This document shows positions 1-11,613 of a stretch of 64,000 nucleotides of DNA, piece by piece. Source of the stretch: Dioscorea cayenensis subsp. rotundata (taxonomy: Eukaryota > Streptophyta > Magnoliopsida > Dioscoreales > Dioscoreaceae); the NCBI RefSeq assembly GCF_009730915.1, contig NC_052479.1, positions 30,567,610 to 30,631,609 of the forward strand, written 5' to 3'. The translations under genes and the position numbers were made by a program. Position 1 is the first letter of the stretch, and every line of letters begins with the position of its first letter. The notes under the pieces were generated by a model. That model did no database searches, was not told the DNA's origin, and worked only from the letters and a program-made list of their open reading frames with translations.

Positions 1-1265
1 TGAGCTTTCAATGAGTTGGATTTGGATTGGAATATCAACTAACATTACACTTTCAAGGTTAACGAGCATTAAGGTCATCTCAATCTCATTCCATGCACTT
101 AGATATTATAGAAAACTTATAGAAAACTTTTTATTTATGTATGTATGTATGTATGTATGCATGCATGCATGTATAATATTTGGAATTAAAAAAGATACAT
201 GAGGAAGAAGGGAACTTGTTCATTTTCAAGATATGATTTTTTTTATAATTCCTCTATTTTTTTTCTTTATTTTAACATTAAAATCAGAAATAATTTTAAA
301 AAGACAAGAATATTTCACTATTTGAAGTGAAAAATGAAGACTAGATAACAAAAAGTTATGATGTTTGGATTTCATTTATTGTTAGTATTGTTCTTTATAA
401 TTTTTTGATTAATATATCTGAAGTAATGGAAACTGAAAGTTATTCATCTCATTCTCTTGATAAATCTCTTGATCTTGAAGTTATTCAAATGATTTTTTGA
501 TTTCATTTAGCTAGAATTAATAAAAAAAGGATGGCAATGTGCAGTATCAAAATTTGAAGTGCAAAAAGTGTTCTTGATGACAAAAAATTTATGATTTTTG
601 GATTTCATTTGTTGTTAGTACCATTCTGTTTTATTTTAGAACTTTTTAAGTCTTTCTTGATGAATATATCAAGGTATTAGAAATTCGAAGTTGTTCATCT
701 TTGATCTTGATGTATATATGAATAAATAAGTTCACTAGTGAAGAAGTTATTTGATGGAAATTACAGTGTATATCTATTTGTTCAACTGATAATAAACAAA
801 TTAGTGGCATGCATGAACAAACATCAAATTGCAGAATAAAAGAATTTTCAGAATATATATAATTCTCAGCATCTCTTAGTACATCAAGCACTCTGGAGTG
901 GTCCTTGATCAAATTGCTTAATGTCGGTGCAGTAATCATAAATTATGTAATACTTCTTCACCCATCTCATCATCCTCTCTTGTTTTGTCTAATCCATGTC
1001 TTGATACAACCATGTTCTTTGTAGAACAGTTAATTTAAATCAGTTTTAGTTTTCCTGTGATTCAAATACATATTAATTCAAATTAATTCATGCATTATTG
1101 AGCATTTGATTGAATCTTTTCGATTTTTTGCACACGCAATGATCTTATATATTGAAAAGAGTTATATAACAGAAACATCAAGATACTGATATTCATGGAC
1201 ATATATTGACCATGAAACTACTACAATATAATTTCTTGTTTATCAAAATTACATAATGAATCTAA
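1..1265. other. Intergenic, AT-rich, with a diverged direct repeat
   Basis: I see no gene here. Two diverged copies of a segment of roughly 170-230 bp lie about 232 bp apart, at about 321-550 and 553-720. Both begin with TTTGAAGTG and contain GGATTTCATTT(A/G)TTGTTAGTA. An open frame of 97 codons on the minus strand (646-939) overlaps the second copy, has no recognisable domain and is not called. A (TATG)n/(CATG)n simple repeat lies at about 135-172. Confidence 0.5.
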
Positions 1266-2268
1266 TCAAGCAAGCCTGCATTCTGCAGGCATGTTTTGCC
1301 CGAACCGGTTCTTATCGTCACAGTAATTATAGACCATGTAAGTTTTCCGCAACTCTTTCATTTTGCTCACTTCATGAAGACTGAGCTCGCGATCCATCCA
1401 TGAAACTGAACCAGAAGAACAAGAAGAAGTGCCGGCAGATGCTACACAGGCACTGGCATTGTAATCTCTATAGTAGGCGGAAAACGGGGCTTTCGACCAA
1501 TCAGTCTTAACTCTGCCGCCTTGTGTTGCCCAATCTTCGGCATTCCACAGACTAGAATAGACCCTCATTGCCTGATCATCCGGGTATCCGATGCCCTTCG
1601 CCTCGTTGTTCTTGAACACTCTGATTGCTAAGCCATCGACGAGGAATCTGAAACACAAGGTACAAGACATTTCTTATGCTTAAGTACTAAAAAAAAAGTC
1701 GAAGAAAACTTAAGTAAAGAAATAGACTCACATAATGTTTTTCTTATTCCAAAGGATTGTGTATGTGTGGAAGTCTTGAGTAGGATCAAACCAGAGATAA
1801 AACTGCTGCTCTCTGTTACCTTTCCCTTGATCAAACACATTGGTATGGACAGTGTAAGGACTGCCACTGACATTGCCAAGAAACTCGAAATCGATCTCAT
1901 TATGCGCGTCTCCAATCGATGACAACTACAACAAAGATTCAACCATTTAATCACTGCATGAAATCAGTTAATCAAATTCAGAGTGTTTATGTACTCACAT
2001 AAAATGCAGTGACAGTGCCAGCAGAGTTCCCTGATACAAGCTTGAGTCTTATCGAGACTTCGGCGAAGAGATACTCATCTTTGGACTGAAAACCTGAGCC
2101 TGAAGATTGATCAAGTGTAAGTGTGAGTAGTTCACCATTTTCACCGAGTTGAGCTCGATCGCCGCCCCATGAAATTTCGACACTGTCTTGTATTGCACCA
2201 GAGGCTGCACAGATCAAAGAAATCACTGAGATTGAAGATAGAAACATTCTGAGATGAACTTGATCCAT
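1266..2268 (-). CDS. Xyloglucan endotransglucosylase/hydrolase (XTH, GH16)
   Basis: The protein has 281 aa from three exons: 1999-2268, 1732-1925 and 1266-1647, read on the minus strand, all with GT-AG introns and frames that join. It cuts and religates xyloglucan in the cell wall. A hydrophobic signal peptide covers about residues 1-25. The GH16 active-site motif [11 protein letters not shown] lies at residues 98-108, with E100 as nucleophile and E104 as acid/base; N-V-S right after it is the usual N-glycosylation site of the family. A typical strand with [10 protein letters not shown] follows. The C-terminal XTH extension has four cysteines (ACVAS, SSCSS, YNYCDD, AECRL), as expected for two disulfides. 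N replaces the more common D in the [10 protein letters not shown] motif, which some family members also show. Length is normal for the family. The neighbour on the other strand is a TBL gene with a shared promoter region. The exact XTH subgroup was not assigned. Confidence 0.95.
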
Positions 2269-2684
2269 TGCAATGCCTATGAATGAAATGATATGTATAT
2301 ATATGTTTGATTTTAACTGTAAGTGTTCAGACTCACTTGTAATTTTGCTGCTAATTGAGCTGGTTTAGACTGAATCAAACTCTTGTTTTTAAGCATTCTT
2401 CCAAATGTGTGTTTTTGGATTAATGTTTTTATCATCTTTAATGACTAATTCTAATCCTATCAAGTAGTTAGCTGTATCTTGTTCTTAATTTGATTGGATT
2501 AGTGAAAATTCTAATCAAAATCAGGTGCTGGATTTGGAGCTTTCAGTTTGCAGTTTGACCAAGTCACAGTCAACACACAATAATAAGTCAAAGCAAATCT
2601 ACAGCAAAAAGACAAAAGAAAAAAAAAGAAAAAAAAAGAAAAAGAAAAAGAAAAATGTGGTTTTGATCATTTGCTCTTCGATGA
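2269..2684. promoter_or_regulatory. Shared upstream region of divergent XTH and TBL genes
   Basis: These 416 bp separate the start codons of two divergently transcribed cell-wall genes, so both promoters and 5' UTRs must fit here or overlap. W-box-like TTGACC occurs near 2556, with AGTCAAC soon after. A purine tract of GAAA/AAAG units runs into the TBL leader (about 2610-2655), and a CTT repeat lies inside the start of its coding region. Promoter function is inferred from position only. Confidence 0.6.
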
Positions 2685-5600
2685 ATGCTATGCTCTTCTT
2701 CTTCTTCTTCTTCTTCTTCTTCGCCAATGGTGGTGCTCCCCTTCCACCGCCTACTCCCTCCGCTTCTCCTTCTTCTTTTCATCTTGATCCCCTCTCTGCT
2801 CTTGATCTCTCCCTCCAAACCTTCCTCCTTCTTCTCCGACGTCTCTCTCCCTTCACCGCCAGCTGCCCCTCTTGTTGTTCCTCCTCCTTCCAGTCCTCCG
2901 ACCTCTTCCCCCGTCCCTCCGATCTCTCCTCCTGTTCTTCCGTTCACACCACCTCATCTGTCTTCTCCGGCGGTGGAACAGAGCAATGGGGTGGAGAGGA
3001 GTGAGGAAAGGTGCGATCTTTATGATGGGAACTGGGAGAGGGATGAAGAAAAGCGTTATCCACTCTATGATCCTGGTTCTTGCCCTTATGTTGATGAGGC
3101 TTTTGCTTGTGTTGAGAATGGGAGGCCTGACAAGGAGTATTTGAAATGGAAGTGGGTGCCCCATGGCTGTTCTCTCCCCAGGTATGCTGCTCTTTGTTGG
3201 CTTTCTATTCACAAAGATGTGATTTTTATATAATGTCATGAGATTGGGAGAGAAAAAAAACTTGTTTGATTATATGGCACACTGTGATGTGATTGGATGT
3301 GTTTGAGGCTGAAAATTTCATGTTTTGATGATTCTTATTTTGGTACAAAGCTTGAATTGTGTGTATGGGACTGTAGTGAGTATGATGGAACTTGATTGTG
3401 TGTTGAAGTGTGATGAAACATTTTATCAGAAATGTGAGATATTTATTTATCATGTAGAGGCATGTTTTTGTGTGCTTGTGTAGATTAAACTCATATGGAT
3501 AGTGTGCTGATTCTGATTGGATTTATATGTCTCTCTGGTTGTGATTGGTATAAAGTTTGAATTGTATGTATGGGGACTGTAGCGACATTGAATCGTTTAG
3601 TAGAAGTTGTTTGTTTTCATTATGACTGATGAACATTTCATCACAAATGTGTGATTATTATATATTTTTGGAATGGGAGAAAAGCACCGAGTCTGATGCC
3701 ATGTTATTGTGTGGTTTTGATTGATCAGACTCAAATTTGAGCTTAAGTTTCTCATTTTGATGATTCTGATAGGGTTTTCTAGGACGGGTTGTTGTTGGTG
3801 CAAAACTTGAAGTGTATGTGACCCTGACGGAACTTGATGTTTTTCATTACCTTGGCCTTACTATTAGAATATGTAGAGAATCAGAGATTGATGAACATTT
3901 AAATCACAAACGTCTGATCTTTATATGTTATTGGAATGGGAGAAAAGTACCGAGTATGATGCCATGTTGTATTTTGCTTGTGTAACTCAGAGGTGCATGA
4001 TTAGGAGGAAATTTCACATTTTGATGATTCTGATTGGATTTACAATGTTTGTGGTAGTAATTGATACAAAGCTTGAATTGTGTGTGTGGCACTGAAAGAT
4101 GATAGAGCTTGATGGTTTTCATTGCCTTGATCTCATTACTACATCTTGTAGAGACTGGATGAGCGTTTGATCACATATTATATCATGGGATTTGGAGAAA
4201 ATTTTTTATTATGACAGCATGTTAAAGTGTGCTAAAATAGATCAGAGGCGGAAATTCTACATGTTCATGATTCTGATTGATTTGCAATGGCTCTTGTTGT
4301 AACTGATAGTCAATACAGTTCTTGACTTCTGTGTATTGGCTCTAGTGTGCCATGTTTATATATATATATACACACACAAACACACAGGACTGGTTGAATA
4401 CTTCTGTGTTTTTACATGTTTTTGTGTTCTTGTATATATATATATATATTTTTTATGGCCTTACCGTTAGAACATGTAGAAACTAATGCAAGTTGGAACA
4501 AGTATTTGATGCTATATTGACCATGTTTTTTGTGCCTGTTTTTGTTTTTTTTGTTTTAATGATTTACAAACTACCTTTTATCCCCCCACACTTGATTCGT
4601 AGGTTTAATTCAACAGACTTTTTGGAGAGAATCAGAGGTAAACGCATGATGCTTGTCGGGGATTCAATGAATAGAAACCAGTTTGAATCAATGTTGTGCG
4701 TTCTTCGTGAAGGTTTGCCTGATAAGACCAAAATGTATGAGACACGAGGTTACAAAATTACAAAAGGCCGTGGCTACTTTATATTTCGGTTTGTGGTGAG
4801 CATATTATGCATTCTGTCATATTTCTCTCATCAGCTGAATATGTGGGTGATACATATTGGGTGCCTTTCCACTGAGCAGGACTACAACTGCACAGTTGAG
4901 TTTGTCCGCTCTCATTTTCTTGTTAAAGAAGGGAAACGTGCCAATGCTCAAGGCAATTCAAGTCCAACTCTTCTTATAGATCGCGTTGATAAGTCCTCAG
5001 GTCGATGGAAGAAAGCCGATATCCTTATATTTAATACTGGTCATTGGTGGACTCATGGAAAAACTGCAAAAGGGTACATAGATCAAATTTCTTTGTTCTT
5101 TTTACCATCTACAACATTCACTAAGCAGGTGCATTTTTTCTATTGATCAGGAAGAATTATTATCAAGAAGGCGATGTTGTTTATCCAAAGTTTGATGCAA
5201 TGCAAGCGTTTAGGATTGCTATGAGGACTTGGGGAAGATGGATTGACGAAAACATGAACCCTTCAAAGAAACTAATTTTTTACCGAGGTTACTCTACCGC
5301 CCATTTCAGGTATTAAAATTTTTTTCTTTTGGTTCATTTTGTCATAATCTTGAAACTTGAGATCTGATACCTTCTGAGTCCTAATCAGGGGTGGAGATTG
5401 GGACTCCGGTGGCTCATGTAAAGGCGAGAAGGACCCTATATTAAAGGGGCCCTTGATCGAGACCTACCACCCAAAAATGAAAATCATCGAGGAAGTTATT
5501 CAAGAAATGAAGTTCCCGGTCATCCTCTTGAACGTAACAAAGCTGACAAACTTCCGTAAGGACGGTCATCCATCAGTCTACGGTAAAATGACCCAAAACC

Positions 5601-5725
5601 AAGAGCCAAAAGTTTCTTCGAGGAAACAGGATTGCAGCCATTGGTGCCTTCCCGGAGTCCCCGACGCATGGAATGAGCTGATCTATGCAAGCTTTGTATC
5701 CAATCAAGCACATTTCAAGCAATAA
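2685..5725 (+). CDS. TRICHOME BIREFRINGENCE-LIKE (TBL/DUF231) polysaccharide O-acetyltransferase
   Basis: Five exons (2685-3181, 4603-4795, 4880-5073, 5151-5309, 5389-5725) give 459 aa. TBL proteins are Golgi type II membrane proteins that O-acetylate wall polysaccharides such as xylan, mannan, xyloglucan or pectin. A serine run encoded by a CTT repeat is followed by a membrane anchor (about residues 19-40), a proline-rich stalk, the TBL domain start (CDLYDGNW, SCPYVDEAF), the GDS motif at 185-187 in LVGDSMNRNQ and the DxxH motif D429-H432 in DCSHWCLPG. Both catalytic motifs are intact. The start is uncertain: the ATG at 2685 is the first in frame, but the ATG at 2727 gives a cleaner signal anchor, and an out-of-frame ATG at 2681 overlaps. 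The 1.4-kb first intron is made of internal repeats. The acetylated substrate cannot be told from the sequence. Confidence 0.93.
3240..4320. repeat. Diverged repeats of about 260 bp in TBL intron 1
   Basis: The phrase GATGATTCTGAT or a close variant recurs near 3327, 3757, 4022 and 4268. GGAATGGGAGAAAAG followed by TGATGCCATGTT recurs near 3670 and 3934, with a weaker version near 4190. TACAAAGCTTGAATTGTGTG recurs near 3345 and 4075, with variants near 3550 and 3810. The spacing of the later copies is about 256-264 bp. The intron looks like an old tandem expansion. Confidence 0.7.
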
Positions 5726-5798
5726 TTTCAGAAAAGTTTTGTTGCTGCTACACACAGAAATGTAAAACTCTTTTCATTCTTTTCACTCATCAAATAAA

Positions 5799-6526
5799 TC
5801 AAGAGGAGTTATAAATCCTAGACTTGTCAGACATTGAATCAGAAGAAGCAGAGCTCTTGCCATCACCCTCAGCAGAGATCTTGGTTTGCTTCGATATTTG
5901 GAGAAACAATGAAGACGAAGGAGGTCTCGTAAGCTTCAATGCTTGCAACTCCTTCTTCAACCTCTTGTTCTCTTCACTCAAGCTCTGGCAATACCTTCTC
6001 AAGAACTCACATTCCACCTCAGTCTTCTTCAACTTAGTCCTGTAAGTCAAAACTCATTGTTATCAACAATTTAATTATCGATTTTGAGACGTCGATTGAA
6101 CGCCATTCGATGATACCTTGCTCTTCTGTTCTGAAACCAGACCTCAACTTGTCTAACCTGCAAGTCCAACTTCCTCGCAAGTTCCTGCTTCTGATTCTGC
6201 ATGAAGTTAATCACATTGAGCAATCAAAACAAGAAGAAATACTGTCAAAACATGAATCAGAATACCCCATTGAGTATGTTGTTTTCTCTGAAGGAATTTT
6301 CAAGCATGTCAGACTGTTCTTTGGTAAGCCTGAGCTTTTTCCGTGGCGCGATATCGCCGATGACTTCATCGTCCTCTGGATTAGAAGTAGTAGAAGCAGG
6401 GAATAAAACATGCAGTTGTTGTTGTTGTTGTTGAACTTTGTTCTTGTTTTCATTGCTAAGTTTCTCATGTTGATGGCTTGTTCCTATACTTAGACTAAGG
6501 CTTATGTTCTCCTTGTATTCCTCCAT
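5799..6526 (-). CDS. Class II HD-Zip transcription factor, short form
   Basis: Three exons on the minus strand (6266-6526, 6117-6196, 5799-6039) give 193 aa. HD-Zip II proteins are nuclear repressors that bind pseudopalindromic CAAT sites as dimers and act in shade and auxin responses. An EAR-like LxLxI repression motif lies at residues 10-14, then a glutamine run and the homeodomain (about 61-117) with WFQNRRAR at 107-114. The adjoining leucine zipper has leucines at 127, 134, 141 and 148 in perfect heptads. The exon 1/2 join gives LNGNQKQEL where family members usually have LNPKQK. The redox-sensing CPSCE motif usual after the zipper is absent; the tail is serine-rich. The start is the ATG at 6526. 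The stop lies only 73 bp from the stop of the convergent TBL gene. Confidence 0.93.
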
Positions 6527-7843
6527 GGAAACCAAAATGAAGCATTTGGTTATAATTTATATTAGTATCAAGGAATGAAACGTTGGAAAATGTAGTTATT
6601 GAGAGCATTAAAGAGTAGGAATGAAGGAATGAAGGAATGAGAGAGAGCTTTCCTTTGTTTGGTTGGTGAATGGGAAAGCATTGTTTGTAATAAATGTCTT
6701 TGAATTCTCTGTGTTTATTCTTCTTCATGGCAGTTTCTTCATTTTCATAATAAATCCTTCTTCATTTTCCATTATTATTATTATTACATGATAATTATTA
6801 TATGGTGTTTTTGCTTTCCACCACACTGGGAAATACTTAATTTGTTTATTATCTCTTTTAAAATTCATTTTTTTTATTATAAAAAAAAGGAGAATGTTTT
6901 TTTATTTTAATAAAAGCTTTAATATTTGTTCATTAAAATAAATTATATATAAATATAACTTAAGGCAGGTGATGGCAAGTAATTTTTTTTTTAAGGGGTT
7001 GGGAGTAAAAAGCCTCAAATTATATATATATATATATATATAATTCTATTCATAAGTTACAATTATTACTCTTAATGGGATTATTAAATGAAAATAAAAA
7101 GGCATTAATGGAGAGAAACATGCACCCTTAACTGAAAACAAGACTAACCATTGCTAATTCATGCATGCATTACGTGTCCACGTACCATGCACCAAAACTA
7201 ACCCTAACCCTAACCCTAAAAAATGAGGTTTTAATGGAGTCTGGTTTTAAGAAATTATGGTGAGAATTAAGTTTTGGAAAATGTGAGAGAATTTCATGCG
7301 CCTTTGACTTCTTCCAACTTTGACCTAATCTTATATTGCAAGCAACCTAAATTGCTCATTAAATTTACATTAATAACATATATTATTCAAAGTATATATA
7401 TATATATATATATCCTTCCATTTTTGTCTTCCCATTTTACCCTCAATTTTTTTGTTATATTTTTTAATAAAAAATTTGCATGTATACACTCAAAAAATAT
7501 GAAGTTGTATATATAGTTGGGAAATTTTATTTAATTTAGATTTGCAATTTTGATCATAAGACTCTGTTTTAAAATTATTAAAAACAGGATTCCATATTAA
7601 ACTAATATTCATTTTATCTTATTAAATAATTTCCCTTAATAAATAAATGAATAAATAAATAAATAAAAACATCTGATCACACAAGCAATTCAAGAGTACA
7701 TCAAACTGAAGACTGATAACTACAAACACAACATAGCCAGTAAATCACACACATTGTCACATTACAACTAAACAGCAGTAAAAAGAAATACGAAAAAACC
7801 GGTTAACAGTTAACACGGCAACCGAATTTCTGATTGATCTTGA
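6527..7843. other. Intergenic between HD-Zip II and PP2C; HD-Zip promoter side
   Basis: No gene is seen. The part next to 6527 should hold the HD-Zip promoter, with a repeated GAATGAAGGAATGA stretch near 6617-6640. TA microsatellites lie at about 7021-7042 and 7393-7412. Three telomere-like CCCTAA units lie at 7198-7221. A TAAA/AATAAATA repeat lies near 7637-7668. Confidence 0.6.
7198..7221. repeat. Short telomere-like (AACCCT)n motif
   Basis: Three to four head-to-tail AACCCT units end in AAAAAA. The hexamer is the form that overlaps plant telo-box promoter elements (AAACCCTA). The array is too short to be a true interstitial telomere. It lies about 670 bp upstream of the HD-Zip II start, so a promoter telo-box role is possible. 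Confidence 0.5.
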
Positions 7844-9655
7844 TCAGTTATGACCTGAATTTCTTTGCCGATACGAACCCGATTCGAGTTCCCGGTGAGT
7901 CATTGTATTGTTTTCTTGCTTCACATTATTTCTGTGACCTGATTCATGATGAGAATTATTATTTTTGTTAACAAGAAAACGGACTACGACACAAGTTATG
8001 TTATCTGCACTTCCTCTTTGATATGCTTCCTGCATCAATGTTCTTGCTGCTTGTTCTGGATCTTCAATTGGCTTCACCATTGCAACAGCCTCCTGAATTC
8101 CCAATCAATTTACTTAGATTTACATATCGACAAATTAATAAATTAATTTGATTCAAAGATCATACCTCATTTGTGACAACATCCCACAATCCATCACTTG
8201 CAAGAATAAGAAATTCCAATGATCCATCAATTACTTCTTCCTACATTCACACATACACATGCACATACTGTTAAATATCACATTGCAGTAAAATTTTGAT
8301 TTCAATTTCATTGAATTGTTACCTGAATATCAGGATCAGCAACAACAAATTGCTTAAGAAGTCGGTCACCGAAAGCACGGGAAACAGCGAGAACTCCACC
8401 AACTCTCCATGTTCCTGCAGTATAATGCAATGTACATATACATGAGGTTGTGTTAAAGTGTGTAGCAGATACATGAAATACGGGATTTCTGCGGAATTAC
8501 CAGCCCACATTACAAATCCACCTGCATCTTCGATGCGCTGTCTTTCTTCTGTTTGATCAGGCTTGTGATCTCTTGAAACAGCAATAGCTGCGAAAACCGA
8601 CTAGTTTGTAATTTTAAGTACAATCAATCAAGACAAAAAAAATTCAGCTTGTTTACCTGTTCCTCCTCTGCTTATAACAACTCTTGAATCTCCGACATTA
8701 GCAACTAGCAATCGATCACCGACGAGAATAGCAGTAGAAGCAGTTGAACCGGCGTCTCGATTCTGATTCTGATTGTTCTCGGATTTCAGAAACTCTGAGT
8801 CTGTATGATTGTATGCATCAGCTGCATAAACACAAATGCAGTAAAATTAAATCAATGTAACAATCAATCACATAAGAATCATTATAATTTGGCAAATTAG
8901 AAACAATTTGACCTATTGCTGATTTAGTATCAGTTATGAATTTTGGATGTTTGATCAGATTGCTGAAGAGATTCTGTTTGACGTATTCTGCGGCACGAAC
9001 ACCGCCATGTCCTGTATTCAGCAATGTATTCAACTTAGTTCATGTTCTCTATTCTTAATATAATACTCTGTATGAAAAAAATTAAGAACTTGAGGCATTT
9101 ACCATCGAAAACACCGAATAAACCGACGAGTTCGCCATCGACACCGTCGATTCTTGTTTCATAAAAGTCTTCCATTGAAGATCTCTTGCCTGCAGAGCTT
9201 GCATATCCATAGCTGAACTTACCATTCTGGCTGTAGTGGCATTGGTTGTTGACATTATTACATCATTTTGCAAACAAATTCATGTTAGAATCATGCTTCA
9301 ATTCCTTGCTTTTTCTTTTAAATTATTCATTGTAATTTTACTTTCTAACTAATAAATATCCTATGAATCAGATCATGTAAACAAATAGCAACATATTGAT
9401 TCCATTAGAAAACTATTTTATGTTTCATGATGTAAGAGAAACTTCCATACATTGATAGACAAAAACAGAGGCATGAAAAAGAATGCTAACATGTCTTTCA
9501 TATAAATATATAAATATATATAAAAGATGAAATGCATGGAAAGAGAGAAAGAGAAGAAGAAGAAGAAGAAGAGACCTGAGACCACCACCACTAGCAGAAG
9601 AGCCATTAACTTGTGAAGCACTTGCTGCTGGCACCACAGTATTCAGGTACCCCAT
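7844..9655 (-). CDS. Protein phosphatase 2C, WIN2/PP2C59 type
   Basis: Eight exons on the minus strand (9576-9655, 9103-9230, 8913-9011, 8657-8821, 8501-8587, 8323-8414, 8166-8240, 7844-8092) give 298 aa. This is a Mn/Mg-dependent serine/threonine phosphatase. The sequence follows the Arabidopsis WIN2 (At4g31750) pattern closely from MGYLN onward. It shows the PP2C motifs [11 protein letters not shown] (about 43-53), FGVFDGHGG with metal ligand D69, [25 protein letters not shown] and [12 protein letters not shown]. All metal-binding aspartates expected from these motifs are present. The C-terminal tail after the domain is polar and Asn/His-rich. WIN2 interacts with a bacterial effector in Arabidopsis immunity; the same role here is only an inference. 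The exon 1 donor is GTCTCT, a weak but valid GT site. Confidence 0.95.
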
Positions 9656-10203
9656 TGTTTTGTTTCTACATCAAATGATACTTGTCTATATATATATAGA
9701 TACAAAATTAAAAAATATAAAACAAGAAGAGAAAACAAAGAAGAAGAAGAAGAAGAAGAAGAAGGAGAAGAAATCAAAGAAGAAACCAGAGAGAGAGAAA
9801 GGGAGGAAAAAAAGAAGGTAGTTGAATAGAGAAATGTCCAAGAATAAACCCGGGAAAAGAGGACATGGCGTGTGGTTCTCGTATCTCAAATCAAATGGAG
9901 GGTTCTCATACCTTTTCACATTAATATATATATATATATATATTAATATTTGAAAAAGGAGAAAGAAAAAGGGCGAACTAGTTTGGTTAATTTGTTGCGT
10001 GTTTGAGCAAGAGTACGTATTAATATTAGTAATATATATATATATATATATGTTATCTGATTCTGTTTCTTAATTTAAACTTTTTGGTGATTGATTGTTG
10101 AGTGACAAGTGAAAACTTAAGTGGAAAAATGGCAGACATGAAAGAACAGGTGGAGAACATGCAAATGCTCAAACTATCTCCTTCTCAGCCATTTGTTTCC
10201 CAC

Positions 10204-10243
<40 letters not shown>

Positions 10244-11613
10244 TCCTTTTTGCTGTGTTTTTTTTCTTCCCCTAAAGTTCCTATGCACAAACAACACTTG
10301 CCATTATCACCAAATTATATCTCAATACACGCACACACATCAATACTACCTTATACATGAGAGAAACATGAAGATAATCTAATTAATATATATATATATA
10401 TTTATTATTATTTTTGTATGTTTTTGTTTCAGCTCCACACCCAATAGATCCTAGTGATGTTATTTTTTACCTATATCTTATTTTTGTACCTGTTTTTTCC
10501 TAATAAATTCATGATTTATTCATTTAAAAAAAAATATATAAAGGAAGAAAGAGAAGAAGATGGAGGTTTACAAAGTTCCTCATGGTGATGGTGATGGTGA
10601 TCTCTCCTTTCTTCCTATTCAATCTCCTTCCTTCAAGAGTATATACTTTTGATGTAATCATCTTCTCCACGTCATTTCATGCTTTCTTTTTTCTTTCTTT
10701 TTTATCAATTACATTTATATTGTGTCCTTTTCTCTTTCTTTGCTTTCTCTCTCGTTTAATATTGTATTTATATAGATTCTTATTTTATATACATAATAAT
10801 ATTTTCCTTTCTTTTCAAATAATATATATATATATATATATATATGAGTGACAGCAAAAGATTAAGCCCTTGATTTAAACAATAGACTGAAGGCAGGAAT
10901 ATTCTATTGAAGTTTCAACAGATCCATGAGACAAGAAGAAAAAGACCAGCACAAACAAACACACAATTCTGTACCATAAACATATCATCATAAAAACAAA
11001 GGGCTTAAGTACAACTAATGTGAGTTTTTTTTAAGCATATGCCAAGCTTTACAAAAAGCTTTAAAGCTTAAAGCATAGCAATGCTATATTTAAAGGTGAT
11101 ATCATCCACACTTAAGCTTTAGCTCCAAATGCATCAAGACAAGCGAAATCTGAAAAACAACACAAAATCATCAAGTTGAAAAAATCAGTTGAAGTTATCA
11201 AGATAAAATATCAGAAAGTAAAATATTAATGACAGTAACAAGATGTCATGAGTAGATCCATAATTCATGATTTATACTTCTTCAGTTTAAAGAAATAGCA
11301 ATTCATCAAGATATACTTTCAGTCTAACCTCCAGGTTAATCCATATAGAAAGCAAAGAATTGATGTTAGTAGGTTTTGTAAAGCATTTTTCTGAATTTCT
11401 GACAAGTTGTCTGCAATATTTCTTCAGAAAAATAGAAAAGGCAAGCTTTGCTGATAGAGTGTAGACAAATGATACTAATAAGGGCATAATATTCATCACA
11501 TAACTTCCAAATATGTAAGCAAGATGAGACCAAAGCCTTAAAATTTTCAGTTGGACAACACTCTGATTTTTTGAAATATAGACAAATTACCTCCAGAGGC
11601 GTGAAGAGTGATG
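9656..11613. other. Intergenic between PP2C and prefoldin 1
   Basis: No gene is supported. The side next to 9656 should hold the PP2C promoter and leader, with a GAA repeat at about 9737-9765. TA microsatellites lie near 9920-9943, 10031-10051, 10208-10234, 10386-10400 and 10822-10845. A GGTGAT repeat lies near 10581-10600. The stretch 10860-11613 probably holds the prefoldin 3' UTR and downstream region. Confidence 0.5.

Noticed and set aside
646-939. 97-codon open frame on the minus strand
   Set aside because: No recognisable domain, AT-rich composition and overlap with a diverged direct repeat; a chance frame is the simpler reading.
10582-10851. 89-codon open frame starting in a GGTGAT repeat
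   Set aside because: Hydrophobic by T-richness, ends in a TA microsatellite, no domain.
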